Below, in pieces: positions 1 through 6,080 of a DNA stretch of 6,797 nt; within the stretch, counting starts at the first letter, position 1, and each line of letters begins with the position of its first letter. The stretch is taken from assembly GCA_015494005.1 (NCBI GenBank), contig WGCB01000476.1, positions 1-6,797 of the forward strand, read 5' to 3'. Position numbers and translations under genes: made by a program. The notes beneath the pieces were generated by a model, which saw only the letters and a list, made by a program, of their open reading frames with translations, was not told the DNA's origin and made no database searches. This stretch comes from Caldilineaceae bacterium (GTDB lineage: Bacteria > Chloroflexota > Anaerolineae > Caldilineales > Caldilineaceae).

Positions 1-2
1 CC

Positions 3-1160
3 TCAGTTCCCCAGCACCCCCTGGATCAGCCCGGCGTAGCCCTGGGCCGCCCGATGCAGCTCCTCCAGCTCGATGTACTCGTCCACGATGTGGGCCCGGC
101 CTTCTGGCGAGGGGCCGAAGCCCACGGTGGGCACCTGGGCCACCCCCGCGCTGTAGGCCGCGTTGGTGCAGAAGCGATAGGCCCCCAGCTTGGGATCCAG
201 GCCCGCCCCGCGCAGCCCGGTCAGCGCCGCCTGGACGAAGGGATGATCCGCTGGCAGCTTCCAGGCCGGGAAGAACTTGGGCCCCCGCAGCACCGCGCCG
301 GTGTAGGCCCGGTGCTCCCCCTGCGCGATGGTGGCCGTGACCCGCTCCTGGAAGGCGGGCAGATCCTGGATGGCCCCCAGCACCCCGGCCATGGTCTCCC
401 CAGCCAGGAGCCGCCGGTCGTAGGTGACCCGGCAGCGGCTGGGGATCACCGAGTGGCCTGGGTAGGGCTCGGAGATGATGTCCGTCAGGGCCAGGATGGC
501 CGGTCCCAGCAGCGGGTCCTGGGGCAGGGGGAGGGCCTCCAGCTCCTGGATGGCCCGGATCATCACGTGCACCGCGTTGACCCCCAGCTCCGGCGTGGAG
601 GAGTGGGCAGGCTGGCCCACGGCCTCCAGGTGGATCTCGGCCCGGCCTCGCCCGCCGTGGTTCAGGTTCAGCTCCGTGGACTCGCCGATGACCACGAAGT
701 CCGGCCGCACCTCCTCCATGACCGTGGCCAGGGCCACCCCCTCCATCACCTCCTCCAGCACACTGGCGCTCACCGCCACCCGTCCGGCCAGGCGGGAGCG
801 GTCCAGGCTGCCAGCCGCGTGGACCATGGCGGCCAGGGCGCCTTTCATGTCCGAGGTGCCCCGGCCGAACATGCGGCCGTCCTCGATGACCGCGGCGAAG
901 GGATCGTGTCGCCAGGGCGCGCCCGGCGCGATGCCCACCGTGTCCACGTGGGCGTCCATGAGCAGGGTGGGGCCCGGTTGCGCTCCTTCGACGATGCCGA
1001 TGAGGCTGCCGTTGGCGTCGGTGAAGATGTGGTCAAAGCCCAGCCGACGCATCTCCTCGGCGATGGGCTCCATGATGGGCTCCTCCTCCCCCGAGAGGGT
1101 GGGGATGCGCACCAGGGTCTGGAGAAAGACGGTCAGGGCGTCGAAATCGATGGGTTTCAT
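3..1160 (-). CDS. M20 family metallohydrolase (YgeY/DapE/ArgE-like)
   Basis: A complete 385-residue protein, the usual length for M20 amidohydrolases/peptidases, which use two metal ions to hydrolyse amide bonds of N-acyl or carbamoyl amino-acid-like substrates in the cytoplasm. The visible active-site set is intact: H71-x-D73 in the MDAHVDTVG motif, D104 in GRGTSDMKG (bridging metal ligand), the E136-E137 pair (catalytic base and ligand), E160 in GEST, and H357 near the C-terminus. H186 in PAHSSTPELGVNA lies in the inserted dimerisation domain, roughly residues 170-290. The RGTSDMKG region, the DRRL..GET stretch, FFPAWK and the FGP..E.AH tail recall E. coli YgeY, a poorly understood hydrolase of a purine/selenium-linked cluster, more than ArgE or DapE; that comparison is from memory. 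No in-frame start lies further upstream. No Shine-Dalgarno sequence directly precedes the ATG: an octamer repeat occupies that place. It follows the regulator gene by 124 bp on the same strand and is probably cotranscribed with it. The substrate is unknown. Confidence 0.9.
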   Translation of the reverse strand: MKPIDFDALTVFLQTLVRIPTLSGEEEPIMEPIAEEMRRLGFDHIFTDANGSLIGIVEGAQPGPTLLMDAHVDTVGIAPGAPWRHDPFAAVIEDGRMFGRGTSDMKGALAAMVHAAGSLDRSRLAGRVAVSASVLEEVMEGVALATVMEEVRPDFVVIGESTELNLNHGGRGRAEIHLEAVGQPAHSSTPELGVNAVHVMIRAIQELEALPLPQDPLLGPAILALTDIISEPYPGHSVIPSRCRVTYDRRLLAGETMAGVLGAIQDLPAFQERVTATIAQGEHRAYTGAVLRGPKFFPAWKLPADHPFVQAALTGLRGAGLDPKLGAYRFCTNAAYSAGVAQVPTVGFGPSPEGRAHIVDEYIELEELHRAAQGYAGLIQGVLGN

Positions 1161-1216
1161 GGGCAGTTGGGTGGCTGGGTGGCTGGGTGGTTGGATGGTT
1201 TGGTGATTGGGTAGCC
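1161..1216. repeat. Degenerate 8-bp tandem repeat, seven units, touching the M20 start codon
   Basis: On the plus strand the stretch divides cleanly into octamers: gggcagtt, gggtggct, gggtggct, gggtggtt, ggatggtt, tggtgatt, gggtagcc. Two units are identical and the others differ at one to four positions. The array ends exactly at the base before the M20 start codon (complement of 1158-1160). Read as mRNA on the minus strand it is a C-rich leader of ACCCAGCC-like units with no Shine-Dalgarno potential. Its function is unknown; it could be slippage-prone DNA or a short mobile-type intergenic element. Confidence 0.8.
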
Positions 1217-1226
1217 GGGCGAGGAT

Positions 1227-1231
1227 CCTCC
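1227..1231 (-). promoter_or_regulatory. Candidate displaced Shine-Dalgarno (GGAGG) for the M20 gene
   Basis: The minus strand reads GGAGG here, with a second purine-rich AGGAGG at 1235-1240. Neither has a start codon at normal distance. Between GGAGG and the octamer array there are 10 bases (1217-1226). If the 56-bp array were absent, GGAGG would sit 10 nt from the M20 ATG, a normal spacing. The sequence match is seen directly; its identity as the ancestral ribosome binding site is inferred. Confidence 0.4.
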
Positions 1232-1284
1232 GTTCCTCCTGTCCTTCGGCCGGTCAACTCCGCACACCCGCTCCTGCCTTCCGG

Positions 1285-1824
1285 CTAGAAAATGGGCGGC
1301 GTGATGGCCGAGATGAAACGCAGGGTCTCGTCTCCCCGGGTGGTGAGCCGGCGCAGCTGGGGCCCCTCGAAGTAGATGCTGTCCCCAGGGCCCAGGAGAT
1401 AGGTCTGGTCGTGGAGCTCGATCTCCAGGATGCCCTGGAGCACGTAGATGCACTCCTCCGTGGGGTTGTTCAACGAGGTGGCGATGTTGTCTTCCCCCGC
1501 TTCCAGCTGCACCAGGAAGACCTCCATGGGCAGGCCCAGGTTGGGGGTGAGCAGCTCGTAGACCAGCTTGGAGTTGGGCAGCATGAGCCGCAGCCGCTCC
1601 TGCCGCCGGACCACTCGCTGGCTGGGGCTTTCGGTCAGGAGCAGGTGGAACAGGGGCAGGTCCAGGGCCTGGCTGATCTTGTAGAGGGAGTTCAGGGATG
1701 GGCTGGCCAGGTTGCGCTCGATCTGGCTGAGGAAGCTGGCGGTCAAGCCCACCTGCTCGGCCAGTTCCCGCAGGCTCAGTCCCAGTTCCCGACGTCGATT
1801 GCGGATCTTGTCGCCAATGTCCAC
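1285..1824 (-). CDS. XRE-family transcriptional regulator with C-terminal cupin domain
   Basis: A 179-residue DNA-binding regulator. Residues about 7-61 form an XRE/Cro-type helix-turn-helix (LSLRELAEQVGLTASFLSQI, then ERNLASPSLNSLYKI). Residues about 100-175 form a cupin barrel (YVLQGILEIEL, LLGPGDSIYF). This two-domain plan and size are typical of the PuuR-like/SutR-like group, which sense a small metabolite through the cupin and usually control an adjacent catabolic operon. The start is GTG at 1822-1824: an AGGAG (complement of 1831-1835) lies 6 nt before it, and an in-frame TAG at 1852-1854 rules out an earlier start. In the cupin the usual metal ligands look replaced: N120 where HxGEE normally begins, and R158 and T162 where the second motif normally has H and N. 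Ligand sensing may therefore be metal-free. It diverges from the oxidoreductase operon and precedes the M20 gene on its own strand, so it is the best candidate regulator of both units. Confidence 0.92.
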   Translation of the reverse strand: MDIGDKIRNRRRELGLSLRELAEQVGLTASFLSQIERNLASPSLNSLYKISQALDLPLFHLLLTESPSQRVVRRQERLRLMLPNSKLVYELLTPNLGLPMEVFLVQLEAGEDNIATSLNNPTEECIYVLQGILEIELHDQTYLLGPGDSIYFEGPQLRRLTTRGDETLRFISAITPPIF

Positions 1825-1870
1825 CGCGTGCTCCTGCCGGCCGGCGGGCCGCTAGGAAGGATGTCCGCAT

Positions 1871-1888
1871 CTGGGGGCGCGTCCCCAG
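1871..1888. repeat. GC-rich inverted repeat in the regulator leader
   Basis: CTGGGG (1871-1876) and CCCCAG (1883-1888) are perfect arms around a 6-nt centre. The first ten bases, CTGGGGGCGC, occur again at 2148-2157 inside the palindrome at the start of the divergent operon. It lies roughly 65-80 nt downstream of the predicted regulator start point. It may be a regulator binding site or an mRNA hairpin; no T-run follows it in either direction, so a terminator is unlikely. Confidence 0.45.
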
Positions 1889-1951
1889 TGACGCACTTCT
1901 GCGGGGGAATGGCCAGGCGTGACATCCAGGAGGGCTCGGTTGAAGTGGGGG

Positions 1952-1986
1952 TACAGAAATTGTATCACAGGCAAAGGGAATGTCAA
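1952..1986 (-). promoter_or_regulatory. Sigma-70-type promoter for the regulator-M20 unit
   Basis: On the minus strand the -35 is a perfect TTGACA (complement of 1981-1986) and the -10 is TACAAT (complement of 1959-1964), separated by 16 bp. A TGA just before the -10 gives an extended -10. Transcription would begin near 1952, leaving a leader of about 128 nt before the GTG at 1824. It sits in the only AT-richer part of the window, between divergent genes. Confidence 0.75.
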
Positions 1987-2022
1987 TCACTGGTGTAGAG
2001 ATGTGGGAAAATGTTCACTGAT

Positions 2023-2044
2023 ACAACACGGGGACAACACGGGG
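2023..2044. repeat. Perfect 11-bp tandem duplication (ACAACACGGGG x2)
   Basis: Two identical copies, 2023-2033 and 2034-2044, stand head to tail between the two divergent promoters. The period is one DNA helical turn, so both copies face the same side of the helix, as expected for cooperative protein binding. A chance or slippage origin is equally possible. Confidence 0.5.
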
Positions 2045-2083
2045 ATGGCCCCTTTTCTGCCCTGGTGAAGGGCCAGCGGTTAC

Positions 2084-2123
2084 ATTTTGTTAAATGCTGA
2101 TTGCTTTTGTTAACTGACGATTG
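2084..2123. repeat. 20-bp near-perfect direct repeat abutting the rightward -35
   Basis: Units 2084-2103 and 2104-2123 match at 16 of 20 positions. Both contain TTTTGTTAA followed by TG and then GATTG. The repeat is AT-rich in an otherwise GC-rich window. The period is close to two helical turns. The last three bases of the second unit are the TTG of the -35 element. This placement fits binding sites for a regulator touching RNA polymerase; the binding protein is not identified. Confidence 0.6.
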
Positions 2124-2156
2124 ACGCTGTCTGGGCTCTGTGATACACTGGGGGCG
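2121..2156 (+). promoter_or_regulatory. Sigma-70-type promoter for the oxidoreductase-amidohydrolase operon
   Basis: TTGACG at 2121-2126 and TACACT at 2144-2149 are separated by 17 bp, with TGA before the -10 (extended -10). The start point is predicted near 2156, giving a leader of about 66 nt to the ATG at 2223. This promoter also argues against coding starts upstream of 2156 for the oxidoreductase. Confidence 0.7.
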
Positions 2157-2162
2157 CCCCCA
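2149..2162. promoter_or_regulatory. Perfect 14-bp palindrome at the predicted transcription start (candidate operator)
   Basis: TGGGGGCGCCCCCA is its own reverse complement. It begins at the last base of the -10 and is centred on the predicted start point, a classical repressor position. Its left half plus the preceding C (CTGGGGGCGC) recurs exactly at 1871-1880 in the divergent unit. The divergent XRE-cupin protein is the obvious candidate ligand, by inference only. No other stem or terminator is evident in the rest of the 66-nt leader. Confidence 0.5.
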
Positions 2163-2222
2163 CAACCGACCTCATGTCCTCTATCCACCTCACATACCGT
2201 CCACGTGCAGAGGGAGTACTTC

Positions 2223-3245
2223 ATGGCCCAGCGGATCGCACTCTACATGCAGGACAAGCACCCCATCCCCTACGAACTGGAAATGGCTCGCTACGCGGAG
2301 TCCCAGGGGCTCCTGGAGATCTGGCAGGCGGACACGCGCCTGGCCCGGGACTGCGTGGTGATGATGAGCGCCTTCCTCACCGAGACCAAACGCATGCGGG
2401 TTGGCTCCGGCGTGCTGCCCATCTGGACCCGCAACCCGGCGGTCATCGCGGCTACCTGGAGCACCATGTGGGAGCTGGCCGGGAAGGCTGATGGTCGGGG
2501 CCGGGTCATGCTGGGCCTGGGCGCCTGGTGGGAGCCCATCTCCTCCCGGGTGGGCGTGGAGCGCAAGCGCCCTCTGCGGGCCATGCGGGAGTACGTGGAG
2601 TCCATCCGCCAGCTCTTCACCATGGAGGAAGTGACCTACCAGGGCGAGTTCGTCCACCTGGATCGGGTGAAGCTGGACGTGGCCTTCGGCGACACCTCCC
2701 CCCGAGACATCCCCATCTACATCGGCGCCACCGGGCCCAAGATGCTGGAGCTGGCCGGGGAGATCGCCGACGGCGTGGTGCTGAACTACGTGGTCTCCGT
2801 GGACTACATCCGCAACGCGGTGGAGCGGGTGCGGATCGGCGCGGAGCGGGCGGGCAAGCGCCTGGAGGATGTGGACCGGCCGGAGCTGCTGGTCTGCTGC
2901 CTCTCGGACGAGGACCCGGAGGCGGCCATGATGGAAGGCAAGGCCCTGGTGGCCTACTACCTGGGCACGGAGCCCCACATCATGAAGGCCAGCAACGTGG
3001 ATCCGGAGCTGATCCAGCGGGTGCAGGATTTCGTGGGCTGGCCGGCCACGGAGGAGGACTACCGCCGGGCCGCCCGCATCATCCCGGACGATGTGGTGCG
3101 CAACCTGATGGCCGTGGGCACCACGGAGCAGTGCCAGGAAAAGGTGGCCGAATACATCGCCGCCGGCGTCACCTGCCCCATCCTCTACCCGATGATGGAC
3201 GACATCAAACCGGTGATCGACGCCTTCGCCAACTGGGAGCCGTAG
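2223..3245 (+). CDS. Luciferase-like (LLM) flavin/F420-dependent oxidoreductase, Mer-like
   Basis: A 340-residue TIM-barrel enzyme of the bacterial luciferase-like superfamily, close in style to F420-dependent methylene-tetrahydromethanopterin reductase. It would act in the cytoplasm, using FMN or F420 to oxidise or reduce a small organic substrate. Visible family marks are the [17 protein letters not shown] segment (residues 61 onward), [27 protein letters not shown] and [24 protein letters not shown] (residues about 165-188), which is nearly diagnostic of the Mer-like group. The start at 2223 is chosen over upstream in-frame codons because AGAGGGAG (2209-2216) lies 6 nt before it and a promoter with its start point near 2156 precedes it. 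An earlier start would lie at or upstream of the transcription start. It is the first gene of the rightward operon and is followed after 3 bases by an amidohydrolase. FMN against F420 use and the substrate cannot be decided here. Pyrimidine oxygenase RutA belongs to the same superfamily, a precedent for N-heterocycle chemistry, but no close resemblance to RutA is claimed. Confidence 0.9.
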   Translation: MAQRIALYMQDKHPIPYELEMARYAESQGLLEIWQADTRLARDCVVMMSAFLTETKRMRVGSGVLPIWTRNPAVIAATWSTMWELAGKADGRGRVMLGLGAWWEPISSRVGVERKRPLRAMREYVESIRQLFTMEEVTYQGEFVHLDRVKLDVAFGDTSPRDIPIYIGATGPKMLELAGEIADGVVLNYVVSVDYIRNAVERVRIGAERAGKRLEDVDRPELLVCCLSDEDPEAAMMEGKALVAYYLGTEPHIMKASNVDPELIQRVQDFVGWPATEEDYRRAARIIPDDVVRNLMAVGTTEQCQEKVAEYIAAGVTCPILYPMMDDIKPVIDAFANWEP

Positions 3246-3248
3246 CAC

Positions 3249-4604
3249 ATGGGGCCCATCCTCATCGAAAAAGGGACGGTGGTCACAGTGGACGACGCCG
3301 GCCGGATCTTCGATCCCGGCTACGTCTTCATCCGCGGGGACAAGATCGCCGAGCTGGGCCCGGGCGATCCCCCGGCCTACCTGCGCCAGGAGGCCCGCAC
3401 CGTCCTGGACGCCAGCCACATGGCCGTCATCCCGGGCATGGTCAACGCCCACACCCACCTCTTCCAGACCTTCATCCGGGGCCTAGCCGACGACAAACCT
3501 CTTCTGGGGTGGCTGGAGGCGGCCATCTGGCCCGTGGCCCAGGCCCTGAACCCGGAGGAAGCCTACCTGGCCGCCATGGTGGGGCTGGTGGAGAACATCC
3601 GCAGCGGCGCCACCTCGGTCCTGGATCACCAGTACGTGCACACAGATCCCCACAACGACGACGGCGTCTACCTGGCCGCGGAGGAGGTGGGCACCCGTTT
3701 CCTGCTGGCCCGGGGCTGGGCCGATATGAACTATCACCCGGCCTTCATGGAGGAGCCGGACCAGATCGTGGCCGAGATGGAGCGCCTGCGCCGGGCCTGG
3801 CATGGCCGCCACGACGACCGCCTGCGCCTGGAGTTTGGCCCCCTCATCCCCTGGGGCTGCTCCGACGACACCATGCTCCGCACCCACAAGCTGGCCAAGG
3901 CCTGGGGCATGGGCACCCAGATCCACGTGGCCGAGACCCAAGTGGAAGTGGCCATGAACCAGGAGAGCCGGGGCATGGGCCACATCGAGTGGCTGGCCCA
4001 CCTGGGCATCCTGGGGCCGGACATGCAGCTGGTCCACAGCATCTGGCTCAGCGACGAGGAGATCGAGCTCATCGCCGAGCGGGGCGGCGTGGTGGTCCAC
4101 TGCCCGGTGAGCAACATGTACCTGGCCTCGGGCGTGGCTCGGGTGCCGGAGATGCGGCGCAAGGGCATCGTGGTGGCCCTGGCCACGGACGGCCCCGGCA
4201 GCAACAACAGCCAGGACATGCTGGAGACCCTGAAGGCCACGGCCCTGCTCCAGAAGGTCCACAGCCTGGACGCCATGATCCTGCAGCCGGAGGAGGTGCT
4301 CTGGATGGCCTGCCGGGGCGGGGCCATCGCCTTCGGCCAGCCGGATCGCATCGGCTCCCTGGAGGTGGGCAAGAAGGCCGACGTGGTCCTGGTGGACCTG
4401 GACACGCCCCTGGCCATGCCCGTGCACCGGGTGGTCTCGGCCCTGGTCTTCAACGCCAGCAACGGAGACGTGGACACGGTCATCGTGGATGGCCGCATCC
4501 TCATGCAAGGCAAGAAGGTCCTCTGCGTGGACGAGGAGGCCCTGCTGGCCGAGGCCCGGGCCGCGTGCGACCGGCTCTTCGAACGGGCCGGCGTCACGGT
4601 GTGA
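3249..4604 (+). CDS. ATZ/TRZ-family amidohydrolase (MTA/SAH deaminase- and chlorohydrolase-like)
   Basis: A complete 451-residue cytoplasmic metal-dependent hydrolase, the normal length for the ATZ/TRZ family, which removes amino, chloro or similar groups from purines, triazines and related N-heterocycles. Ligands are intact: H68-x-H70 (MVNAHTHLF), H226 with the proton-shuttling E229 (IHVAET), H263 (LVHSIWLSDEEI) and D314 (LATDGPGSNNSQDM). HCPVSNMYLASG (H284 onward) and the SNNSQDMLETLKATALLQKV region resemble 5-methylthioadenosine/S-adenosylhomocysteine deaminases. The C-terminal RIGSLEVGKKADVVLVDLD completes the small beta-sandwich domain with the N-terminal strands. GGGAG at 3235-3239, inside the end of the preceding gene, lies 9 nt before the ATG, and only 3 bases separate the two genes, so translation is likely coupled. 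The operon partner suggests that the oxidoreductase and this enzyme act in sequence. Specific substrate unknown; guanine/8-oxoguanine deaminase, MTA/SAH deaminase or triazine hydrolase activity are all possible. Confidence 0.92.
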   Translation: MGPILIEKGTVVTVDDAGRIFDPGYVFIRGDKIAELGPGDPPAYLRQEARTVLDASHMAVIPGMVNAHTHLFQTFIRGLADDKPLLGWLEAAIWPVAQALNPEEAYLAAMVGLVENIRSGATSVLDHQYVHTDPHNDDGVYLAAEEVGTRFLLARGWADMNYHPAFMEEPDQIVAEMERLRRAWHGRHDDRLRLEFGPLIPWGCSDDTMLRTHKLAKAWGMGTQIHVAETQVEVAMNQESRGMGHIEWLAHLGILGPDMQLVHSIWLSDEEIELIAERGGVVVHCPVSNMYLASGVARVPEMRRKGIVVALATDGPGSNNSQDMLETLKATALLQKVHSLDAMILQPEEVLWMACRGGAIAFGQPDRIGSLEVGKKADVVLVDLDTPLAMPVHRVVSALVFNASNGDVDTVIVDGRILMQGKKVLCVDEEALLAEARAACDRLFERAGVTV

Positions 4605-4724
4605 CAGAGCCGTTGAGAGTCAGCGGATGGAAGGTTGAGGAGCAGTCCCGGATCTTCGCCCTGACCCGATCCCCGAATCACCGCATCATCCAATTCTTCA
4701 CCCATCTGAAAGGAGAAAGCCGAC
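4605..4724. repeat. Gap with degenerate octamer-like stretch (4664-4704) before the binding-protein gene
   Basis: From 4664 the plus strand can be divided into ACCCGATC, CCCGAATC, ACCGCATC, ATCCAATT, CTTCACCC. This resembles the C-rich strand of the array at 1161-1216 (units such as ACCCAGCC and ATCCAACC). The resemblance is imperfect and could be base-composition bias. No promoter with acceptable -35 and -10 and no terminator was found in the gap, so readthrough from the upstream genes is likely. Confidence 0.35.
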
Positions 4725-6080
4725 ATGGCAGGACAGAGACGGATTGCACAGGTGCTTGGGCTGCTGATGGTCGCGGCCCTGCTGTTGACGGCCTGCGCGG
4801 TGGGCGCGCCGCCCGCGGCCCCATCCGCCCCCGGGGAAGGGGAGGCAGCCCAGCCCCAGGCCGAGGAGGCCGCTCCGGCCGAGGTCATCGAGCTCACCTA
4901 CTGGCACACCAACCCCGGCCCGGCTGGGGACGCTCAGGACGAGCTGGTGGAGATGTTCAACCAGTCCCAGGACCGGATCCACGTCACCTCCGAGTTCCAG
5001 GGCGGCTACGGGGACCTGGCCACCGCGCTGCTCACGGCCTTCGCCGCGGGTGAGGGGCCGGATGTCTCCCAGCTGGGCACCTTCGAGATCCTGGAGTTCT
5101 ACAAGTCCGGGGTCATCGCGGACGTGAAGCCCTACCTGGACGGGCCCAACGGCATGGACACCAGCGACTGGCCGGGCACCATGCTGGACGCAGGCGCCTT
5201 CGACGGGGGCATCTACTGGCTGCCCTTCAACGTGGCGGTGCCGGTGCTCTACTACAACACCGAGGCCTTCGAGGAGGCCGGTCTGCCTGGCCCGCCGGAG
5301 ACCTGGGACGACTTCTTCGACTACGCCCGCAAGCTCACGGTGAAGGACGACAGCGGCAACACCACTCGCTACGGCGTGGCCTACATCGCTGGCTGGTTCT
5401 CCTGGCCCCTCCAGTCCATGATCTGGTCCGAGGGCGGCAACATCACCACCAAGGACTACACCAACATCACCCTGAACGACCCGGTGATCGTGGATCTGAT
5501 GACCAAGCTCCAGGACCTGGTGAAGGAAGGCGCGGCCATCACCCCGGACTCGGCTTCCGGCGGTCATCGAGGCTTCTTCAAGAACGGCAAGGCGGCCATG
5601 ATCCTGGACTCGCCAGGCCCCTTCGCGGACATCATGGAGCAGTCCGTGGGCTTCACCCCCATGGTGGCCAACTACCCGGCCGGCAAGGCGGGCAAGGTCT
5701 ATGCGCCCGGTGGTGGCGGCATCGTCATGACCTCGGTGACGCCAGAGGAGAAGCGGGATGCGGCCTGGGAGTTCATGAAGTACATGCTCTCTCCGGACAG
5801 CATCGCCTACTACGCCAAGCGCAGCGGCTACACTGCCTGGTATGGCCGAGCCCAGGAGGCCGCCGCGGACCTCCTCCAGGATGAGCGCTACAAGATCATC
5901 CACGAGGCCCTGCCCTACCTGCGGGGTGACTTCTCCGTGAACATGTCCCCGGCCGTGCGCACGGCCTTCGACGAGGCGGTGGCCCGGATCCTCATCGAGA
6001 TGGAGGATCCCCAGACTGTCCTGGACGAGGCGGACGCCAAGGCAGAAGAGGGGGTGAAGGAGGAAATCTTTGCTCCGTAG
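4725..6080 (+). CDS. ABC transporter substrate-binding lipoprotein (family 1, UgpB-like)
   Basis: A 451-residue extracytoplasmic binding protein that would deliver a solute to the permease encoded next. The N-terminus is a lipoprotein signal: basic MAGQRR, a hydrophobic stretch at residues 7-21 and the lipobox L21-T22-A23-C24, so Cys24 is lipidated. Residues about 25-53 form an Ala/Pro/Glu-rich flexible linker. The mature fold starts near ELTYWHTNPGP. The stretches LVEMFNQSQ, GEGPDVSQLGTFEI, LPFNVAVPVLYYNTEAFEEAGL, ETWDDFFDYARKLT and GGGGIVMTSVTPEEKRDAAWEFMKYM match the layout of UgpB/MalE-type (CUT1) proteins, with UgpB closest by recall. Such proteins usually bind sugars, polyols or glycerol phosphates, so the ligand next to an amidohydrolase is unclear. 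AAAGGAG (4709-4715) lies 9 nt before the ATG. The gene follows the amidohydrolase by 120 bp. Confidence 0.92.
   Translation: MAGQRRIAQVLGLLMVAALLLTACAVGAPPAAPSAPGEGEAAQPQAEEAAPAEVIELTYWHTNPGPAGDAQDELVEMFNQSQDRIHVTSEFQGGYGDLATALLTAFAAGEGPDVSQLGTFEILEFYKSGVIADVKPYLDGPNGMDTSDWPGTMLDAGAFDGGIYWLPFNVAVPVLYYNTEAFEEAGLPGPPETWDDFFDYARKLTVKDDSGNTTRYGVAYIAGWFSWPLQSMIWSEGGNITTKDYTNITLNDPVIVDLMTKLQDLVKEGAAITPDSASGGHRGFFKNGKAAMILDSPGPFADIMEQSVGFTPMVANYPAGKAGKVYAPGGGGIVMTSVTPEEKRDAAWEFMKYMLSPDSIAYYAKRSGYTAWYGRAQEAAADLLQDERYKIIHEALPYLRGDFSVNMSPAVRTAFDEAVARILIEMEDPQTVLDEADAKAEEGVKEEIFAP

Noticed and set aside
54..1214. Plus-strand open frame opposite the M20 gene
   Set aside because: Antisense shadow; the minus strand encodes a complete M20 active site.
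1221..1230. Perfect 10-bp palindrome GAGGATCCTC in the regulator-M20 gap, considered as terminator or operator
   Set aside because: No loop and no T-run, so not a terminator; it partly consists of the GGAGG motif and a palindrome of this size can arise by chance.
1825..1930. Small leader peptide frame starting at an ATG near 1925 on the minus strand, upstream of the regulator
   Set aside because: No Shine-Dalgarno sequence, no regulatory codon pattern, and it simply runs into the regulator gene in another frame.
2121..2222. Upstream in-frame start (TTG at 2121) extending the oxidoreductase by 34 residues
   Set aside because: It overlaps the promoter -35 and -10, the extension has no family homology that I recognise, and a good ribosome binding site precedes the ATG at 2223.
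2190..3458. Long minus-strand open frame opposite the oxidoreductase gene
   Set aside because: His/Gly/Val/Asp-rich antisense translation without motifs; the plus-strand frame carries clear Mer-like family signatures.
2528..5053. A very long plus-strand open frame (over 800 codons) running across the oxidoreductase, amidohydrolase and binding-protein genes in another frame
   Set aside because: Its translation is dominated by Gly, Pro, Arg and His with no domain pattern. It is the out-of-frame shadow of three genes with intact catalytic or family motifs, as is common in GC-rich DNA.
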